Below are positions 59,439 through 64,000 of a DNA stretch of 64,000 bases, in pieces. The DNA is taken from positions 1,674,001 through 1,738,000 of the forward strand of contig NZ_CP028271.1 of the NCBI RefSeq assembly GCF_009914055.1, written 5' to 3'. A model generated the notes under the pieces. That model made no database searches. It was not told the DNA's origin and saw only the letters and a program-made list of their open reading frames with translations. The DNA is from Mixta intestinalis (lineage in GTDB: Bacteria > Pseudomonadota > Gammaproteobacteria > Enterobacterales > Enterobacteriaceae). The translations under genes and the position numbers were made by a program. The first letter of the stretch is position 1. Every line of letters begins with the position of its first letter.

Positions 59439-60005
59439 ATGATGAAACTCAATCCTACATCAACCGCCCTGGTATTAATTGATTTGCAGGAAGGCATTTT
59501 GCCTTTTGCTGGCGGCCCGCACAGCGCGCAGCAGGTCGTCAGCGGCGCAGCGAAACTGGCGGCAAAATTCCGTGCCGTTAATGCGCCCGTAGTGCTGGTA
59601 CGTGTTGGTTGGGCGTCTGATTTTGCCGACGCCCTGCAGCAGGAGGTCGATGCTGCACCGGCGCATGGCGCGCTGCCGGAAAACTGGTGGAACTATCCGC
59701 CCGCGCTGGGCGTTGAGCCGGGCGATATCGAGGTGGTAAAACATCAGTGGGGCGCCTTTTACGGCACCGATCTGGAGCTTCAGCTGCGCCGTCGCAACAT
59801 TGATACTATCGTGCTGGGCGGCATTGCCACCAATATTGGCGTAGAATCTACCGCACGCAACGCCTGGGAACTGGGCTTTAACCTGGTGATTGCCGAAGAT
59901 ATTTGCAGCGCAGGCAGCGCTGAGCAACATAACGGCAGCATGGAGTGGATTTTCCCACGCATCGCCAAAGTGCGCCGCGTGGAGGAGATTATCGCCGCGC
60001 TGTAA
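59439..60005 (+). CDS. yecD: isochorismatase-family hydrolase YecD
   Basis: 188 residues. Cysteine-hydrolase fold: TALVLIDLQEGILPFAGGP (catalytic Asp) and Lys in VVKHQWGAFYGTDL. At the nucleophile position the motif reads GGIATNIGVESTAR, with Gly where active members have Cys, a feature I believe E. coli YecD shares. The catalytic activity is therefore doubtful. Start at 59439 or the next Met. Confidence 0.9.
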   Translation: MMKLNPTSTALVLIDLQEGILPFAGGPHSAQQVVSGAAKLAAKFRAVNAPVVLVRVGWASDFADALQQEVDAAPAHGALPENWWNYPPALGVEPGDIEVVKHQWGAFYGTDLELQLRRRNIDTIVLGGIATNIGVESTARNAWELGFNLVIAEDICSAGSAEQHNGSMEWIFPRIAKVRRVEEIIAAL

Positions 60006-60045
60006 CCGGATTCGGGCGGGGCAGCCCGCCCGCTACAGGAGCTAC

Positions 60046-60870
60046 ATGTCGACATTTCGTCTGGGGCTGCCGCAGTGGCAGCATCCACACTGGAAACGCT
60101 ACGGTCTGGAAACGCTGGCCGATTACGCCCGCTATTTTAACTGCGTGGAAGGCAATACTACGCTCTATGCCCTGCCGAAAGCGGAGGTGGTACAGCGCTG
60201 GCGGGCGATGACCAGCGATGCGTTTCGCTTTTGTTTTAAATTCCCCGCCAGCATCAGCCATCAGTCAGGGCTGCGCGACTGCGATGATTTAGTAGAAACC
60301 TTTTTCCGCACGCTCGATCCGCTGAGCACACGCATCGGGCAATACTGGTTGCAGCTGCCCGCCGCCTTTGGCCCCGATGCGCTCACCGCGCTGTGGGCTT
60401 TTCTCGATCGGCTCCCCGTCGCTTTCCGCTATGGCGTTGAAGTGCGCCATCCCGCTTTTTTCGCCAAAGGCGAGGCGGAACGCGCCTTAAATCGCGGCCT
60501 GCATCAGCGCGGCGTTAACCGTGTGATCCTTGACAGCCGCCCGGTTCACGCTTCCCGTGCCACCAGCCCCGCGACGCTGGATGCCAAAGCGAAGAAACCG
60601 AAAGTACCGCCGCACGCTATTATGACCGCCAGCGATCCGATGGTGCGATTTATCGGCAGCGAATCACTTCAGGAGAATGAAATCTGGTTCGAGGACTGGC
60701 TGAGTAAACTGCCGGGCTGGCAGGCCAGCGGCACGCCCTGGCTGTTTATTCATACGCCCGATATTGGCGAAGTGTTGGATCTGGTGCAGCGGCTGTGGCC
60801 CCGTCTGCAACAGGCGCTACCGCAGGTGGGCGACGCGCCGGACTGGCCGCAGCAGGCCGCACTGTTTTGA
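60046..60870 (+). CDS. yecE: DUF72 family protein YecE
   Basis: 274 residues from ATG 60046 (AGGAG upstream). DUF72 TIM-barrel features: FRLGLPQWQHPHWKRYGLET, YFNCVEGNTTLYALPKAEVV, FRFCFKFPASISHQ. Function unknown. A longer frame starting inside yecD is not used. In E. coli yecN and cmoA follow; here an accessory pair replaces yecN. Confidence 0.92.
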   Translation: MSTFRLGLPQWQHPHWKRYGLETLADYARYFNCVEGNTTLYALPKAEVVQRWRAMTSDAFRFCFKFPASISHQSGLRDCDDLVETFFRTLDPLSTRIGQYWLQLPAAFGPDALTALWAFLDRLPVAFRYGVEVRHPAFFAKGEAERALNRGLHQRGVNRVILDSRPVHASRATSPATLDAKAKKPKVPPHAIMTASDPMVRFIGSESLQENEIWFEDWLSKLPGWQASGTPWLFIHTPDIGEVLDLVQRLWPRLQQALPQVGDAPDWPQQAALF

Positions 60871-60876
60871 GCGGTA

Positions 60877-61284
60877 TTACAGGCTGGTGGCGCTCAGCTC
60901 GCCGCCAGCGCGATAGAGAGTAAAGGAAGCGACGAAGTTTCTGCCACCATTTTGCCCTGCGCCTTTAAACATGGTAGAAATCATCACACCATACGCATAC
61001 CCCTCCCGAAACGGATAATTAAAAACCGGTACGCAGGTATCAGCTGTAAGCGGAATCGTCTCACTCTCCTGGCTGGAAAAATAGCGTCTGAAAAACGTTT
61101 CTTTTTCATCAGAGGAGGAAATTTCCAGCATATTTAGATATTCGCCTTTTTTTGCGTCAATCATTACACATACTTGATTATTAAAAGTTTTTATCTTAGC
61201 CGAATAAAGAGAGAGCGTTTTACCCTCACAGGCGGTTAAGGCCATTGTCACTGCCATGACAGTTACGAGTTGCCTGAAGCGCAT
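60877..61284 (-). CDS. periplasmic lipoprotein, putative immunity protein
   Basis: 135 residues. Signal peptide with lipobox LTAC (lipid Cys 19). The mature part (LSLYSAKIKTFNNQVCVMID, TCVPVFNYPFREGYAYGVMI) has two Cys and a beta-rich look that recalls lipoproteins annotated as type VI secretion immunity proteins. It begins two bases after the stop of the metallopeptidase gene, so the two are one operon. Immunity function is inferred from this pairing. Confidence 0.65.
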   Translation of the reverse strand: MRFRQLVTVMAVTMALTACEGKTLSLYSAKIKTFNNQVCVMIDAKKGEYLNMLEISSSDEKETFFRRYFSSQESETIPLTADTCVPVFNYPFREGYAYGVMISTMFKGAGQNGGRNFVASFTLYRAGGELSATSL

Positions 61285-61286
61285 AG

Positions 61287-61835
61287 TTATCCTCCATATA
61301 ACCGTGAAAAAATCGTTTGGCGATAACGAGACAATAAATTACCCGGTTCGCTACTTCCCTGACAGGTAACGACGGGGAAATTTATTTTCCTCAGTCGATC
61401 CCAGGTTGCATAACCAAAAGTCGTTAAAACGTAATAATCCGCTACAATCTGTGCCTGTTGCTCTAACGAATAACTTAACAGCGGTTTGCCATCAAGCCGG
61501 TAGGTATAATCTGCGGCCCAGCTCATCAGGCCGCGTGTCCTGACCCACATATGCTTTTGATGTTGCCAGACATGCATCATTTCATGGATAAAAAGGTGTT
61601 TTAATCCAACGGGCACAAAAATATTCGAAAAATCAGTCCGATAGAGCTCCTTCCGAAACCATATTTCGCCATTGGGCGTCATCGCGGTATTACGGCGCTG
61701 TAAACCGAACGGCAAATAGCTGTCACAGTGAATCCAGACGCGTGAATAAACAATCGATCCGTTAAAAACAGTGCGTGCCAGCGCAATTTCACCGAGCGTT
61801 AATAAGCGTAAACTGCCTTCTCTGGCTGTCTTCAT
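61287..61835 (-). CDS. HExxH metallopeptidase, VgrG2b C-terminal-like; putative antibacterial effector
   Basis: 182 residues from ATG 61835 (AGGAGAAGAGG upstream); a longer frame to 61946 lacks such a site. Zinc motif HEMMH (84-88) in LKHLFIHEMMHVWQHQ, a likely third ligand E125 in SLEQQAQIVADY, and blocks LRLLTLGEIALARTVFNGSI and AMTPNGEIWFRKELY. These match the metallopeptidase domain found at the C-terminus of VgrG2b and in stand-alone effectors. It has no signal peptide or trafficking domain. With the lipoprotein behind it, it looks like a toxin-immunity pair. Confidence 0.7.
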   Translation of the reverse strand: MKTAREGSLRLLTLGEIALARTVFNGSIVYSRVWIHCDSYLPFGLQRRNTAMTPNGEIWFRKELYRTDFSNIFVPVGLKHLFIHEMMHVWQHQKHMWVRTRGLMSWAADYTYRLDGKPLLSYSLEQQAQIVADYYVLTTFGYATWDRLRKINFPVVTCQGSSEPGNLLSRYRQTIFSRLYGG

Positions 61836-62012
61836 CCTCTTCTCCTCTGGCCTCTGCTGGGTAACAGAATAAAAACCACCCCGAAAAAAAGCGTGCGCCC
61901 GGTTACAGTTTCGCCGTTTCGCGTCGATTCTTACGCTGTCGCGCAAAAGATGCAGTCTGCCGCGCTTTCTGCCAGAATATGCGCCTTTCCGTAGTTGACC
62001 GGATTTACCCCT

Positions 62013-62747
62013 ATGTCTAATCGAGATACGCTGTTCTCCGCGCCTGTTGATAAACTGGGCGACTGGACCTTTGACGAGCGCGTAGCTGAAGTTTTCCCCG
62101 ATATGATCCAGCGTTCGGTGCCGGGTTATTCCAATATCATCTCCATGATCGGCATGCTGGCCGAACGCTTTGTCAAAGCCAACACCCAGGTTTATGACCT
62201 CGGCTGCTCGCTGGGCGCCGCCACGCTGTCGGTGCGCCGTTCGGTGCAGGCGGAAGGCTGCAAAATTATTGCCGTCGATAACTCACCGGCGATGATTGAG
62301 CGCTGCCGCCGTCATATCGATGCCTTTCGCGCCACCACGCCGGTTGAGGTGATCGAGGCCGATATTCGCCATATCCCAATCGAAAACGCCTCCATGGTGG
62401 TGCTGAATTTTACCCTGCAATTCCTCGCGCCGGACGATCGCCTGACGCTGTTACAGCGCATTTATCAGGGACTCAATCCGGGCGGCGCGCTGGTGCTGTC
62501 AGAGAAATTTAGTTTTGAAGATGCTGACGTCGGCGATCTGCTGTTTAACATGCATCACGATTTCAAGCGTGCCAATGGCTACAGCGAGCTGGAAATCAGC
62601 CAGAAGCGCAGCATGCTGGAAAATGTGATGCTGACCGACTCGGTAGAAACCCATAAGGCGCGTCTGCGTCAGGCGGGTTTTGAGCACAGCGAGCTCTGGT
62701 TCCAGTGCTTCAACTTTGGTTCTCTGGTGGCGTTGAAAGCAGGTTAA
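62013..62747 (+). CDS. cmoA: carboxy-SAM synthase CmoA
   Basis: 244 residues from ATG 62013 (upstream TTG in frame is not used). SAM-binding VYDLGCSLGAATLSVRR, then AVDNSPAMIERCRRHI and NFTLQFLAPDDR. Makes carboxy-S-adenosylmethionine from SAM and prephenate. Followed 3 bases later by cmoB. Confidence 0.95.
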   Translation: MSNRDTLFSAPVDKLGDWTFDERVAEVFPDMIQRSVPGYSNIISMIGMLAERFVKANTQVYDLGCSLGAATLSVRRSVQAEGCKIIAVDNSPAMIERCRRHIDAFRATTPVEVIEADIRHIPIENASMVVLNFTLQFLAPDDRLTLLQRIYQGLNPGGALVLSEKFSFEDADVGDLLFNMHHDFKRANGYSELEISQKRSMLENVMLTDSVETHKARLRQAGFEHSELWFQCFNFGSLVALKAG

Positions 62748-62750
62748 GGC

Positions 62751-63719
62751 ATGATTGAGTTTGGCAAATTTTACCAACAGATTGCGCTGGGCCCGCTGGC
62801 AAGCTGGCTTGAGGTGCTTCCGGCGCAGCTGGCTGCCTGGCAGCGTGAAAATCTGCACGGCCATTTCCGCAACTGGCAAAAAACGGTGGATAATCTGCCG
62901 CTGCTGACGCCGCAGCATCTCGATCTGCAACAGAGCGTCAGCGCCGATCGTGACGATCTCAGCGAGCGTCAGCGTCAGGGCATAGAGAAACTGCTGCGCA
63001 ACCTGATGCCGTGGCGTAAAGGCCCTTATTCCCTTTACGGCACACACATCGATACCGAGTGGCGATCCGACTGGAAATGGGATCGCGTACTGCCGCATAT
63101 TTCGCCGCTGACCGATCGCACCGTGCTGGATGTCGGCTGCGGCAGCGGCTACCACATATGGCGTATGGTGGGTGCCGGTGCCGCGCTGGTGGTTGGCATC
63201 GATCCCACTCAGCTTTTTCTCTGTCAGTTTGAGGCGGTGCGTAAGCTGCTGGGCGATGACCCGCGCGCGCATCTGCTGCCGCTGGGTATTGAACAGCTGC
63301 CGGAGCTGAAGGCGTTCGATACGGTATTTTCTATGGGCGTGCTCTACCATCGCCGTTCACCGCTCGATCATCTGTTCCAGCTTAAAAGTCAGCTGGTCAG
63401 CGGCGGCGAGCTGGTACTGGAAACGCTGGTGATTGAGGGCGACGAGCATGATGTACTGGTGCCCGGCGAACGCTACGCGCAGATGCGCAATGTCTGGTTC
63501 ATTCCTTCCGCTCCGGCGCTGAGCCGCTGGCTGGAGAAATGCGGTTTTGTCGACGTGCGCATCGTCGATTTCTCGCGCACCAGTACGGAAGAACAGCGTC
63601 GTACCGACTGGATGACCACCGAATCGCTGGCGGATTTCCTCGATCCTCACGACAGCAGTAAAACGCTGGAAGGCTATCCGGCACCGCTGCGTGCCGTACT
63701 GGTAGCCCGCAAGCCCTGA
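62751..63719 (+). CDS. cmoB: tRNA U34 carboxymethyltransferase CmoB
   Basis: 322 residues. Methyltransferase fold TVLDVGCGSGYHIWRMVGAG, GIDPTQLFLCQFEAVRKLLG, MGVLYHRRSPLDHL. Uses carboxy-SAM to form 5-oxyacetyluridine at the wobble position of several tRNAs, widening decoding. Confidence 0.96.
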   Translation: MIEFGKFYQQIALGPLASWLEVLPAQLAAWQRENLHGHFRNWQKTVDNLPLLTPQHLDLQQSVSADRDDLSERQRQGIEKLLRNLMPWRKGPYSLYGTHIDTEWRSDWKWDRVLPHISPLTDRTVLDVGCGSGYHIWRMVGAGAALVVGIDPTQLFLCQFEAVRKLLGDDPRAHLLPLGIEQLPELKAFDTVFSMGVLYHRRSPLDHLFQLKSQLVSGGELVLETLVIEGDEHDVLVPGERYAQMRNVWFIPSAPALSRWLEKCGFVDVRIVDFSRTSTEEQRRTDWMTTESLADFLDPHDSSKTLEGYPAPLRAVLVARKP

Positions 63720-63787
63720 TGAAAAAAGGCGCCTGCGGGCGCCCTGTTTGTCTGGCGATAACTATCCGACCCACCACGCCTTTTACA

Positions 63788-64000
63788 TTAGCGGCGCGAC
63801 AGTGCCAGCTTCGCGGCAAAACCGATAAATACGCAGCCGGTCAGACGATCCATCGCTTTCATTACAATCGGACGCCGCAGCTTTTCGGCGAAATAGCGCG
63901 TACCGACAATCAGCATGCCGCTCCACAGCAGGCCGATGAACGCATGCGTGAGTGACATCGCGCTGCTCCAGACCGCCACCGACGCGCCAGCCGGAATAAA
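63788..64000 (-). CDS. LysE/RhtB family exporter, C-terminal part
   Basis: The last 70 residues of a gene whose start is beyond the window. Two membrane helices and the family ending (KAMDRLTGCVFIGFAAKLAL then SRR) are typical of LysE/RhtB amino-acid exporters. Substrate cannot be told. In E. coli torZ-type genes follow cmoB instead, so this is lineage-specific. Confidence 0.75.
   Translation of the reverse strand, partial: FIPAGASVAVWSSAMSLTHAFIGLLWSGMLIVGTRYFAEKLRRPIVMKAMDRLTGCVFIGFAAKLALSRR

Overview
The window is a chromosomal segment of a member of the Enterobacterales, most likely Erwiniaceae (Pantoea/Mixta/Erwinia type). This follows from the host gene order, which tracks the Escherichia coli order sdsR-yebY-yebZ-yobA-holE-exoX-ptrB-yebE-yebG-purT-eda-zwf-hexR-pykA-lpxM-mepM-znuACB-ruvBA-ruvC-yebC-nudB-aspS-yecD-yecE-cmoAB, and from a desferrioxamine (dfoJAC) cluster of the kind known in Erwinia and Pantoea. 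Relative to E. coli, yobB, yebF, edd, yebB and yecN are not at their usual places.

Positions 1 to about 28380 are the right part of a lambdoid prophage whose tail genes run off the left edge. Late genes read leftward on the minus strand: holin, endolysin, Rz/Rz1, a Rha-type regulator, a hidden 59-residue gene, a fibre-like protein, small and large terminase, portal, head morphogenesis protein, a DUF2213 protease/scaffold gene with a nested start, cement protein, major capsid protein and neck genes. Between holin and antiterminator lies a cargo island (11612-13166) with two unrelated hicAB toxin-antitoxin pairs pointing at each other. Between them is one isolated 29-base copy of the type I-E CRISPR repeat (12426-12454), a candidate RNA anti-CRISPR. 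Further right are nin-region genes (DUF1133, DUF1364, DUF1367) and a second regulatory island. That island holds an XRE repressor, a LuxR-type autoinducer-binding domain with no DNA-binding domain, and an AT-rich three-gene membrane cassette of unknown function. Then come replication genes O and P (with iterons inside O), the immunity switch at 21.4 kb with four related operators, and a rightward recombination operon: frameshifted exonuclease VIII-like gene, recT, DNA adenine methylase, small genes, xis and int. The integrase gene abuts the 3' end of the small RNA gene sdsR, which is evidently the attachment locus.

Positions 28400 to 64000 are host chromosome. Copper homeostasis (yobA-yebZ-yebY), DNA metabolism (holE, exoX, yebG, ruvABC), central carbon metabolism (zwf, eda, hexR, pykA), lipid A and wall maturation (lpxM, mepM), zinc uptake (znuABC, with a Zur box), translation (aspS, cmoAB) and nudB are intact. 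yebC carries an apparent one-base deletion.

Two accessory insertions break the syntenic order. The dfoJAC-MFS siderophore cluster lies between pykA and lpxM, behind a Fur box and a CRP-like site. A two-gene unit between yecE and cmoA encodes a HExxH metallopeptidase and a lipoprotein, and resembles an orphan type VI secretion effector-immunity pair. No tRNA, rRNA or insertion sequence was recognised.
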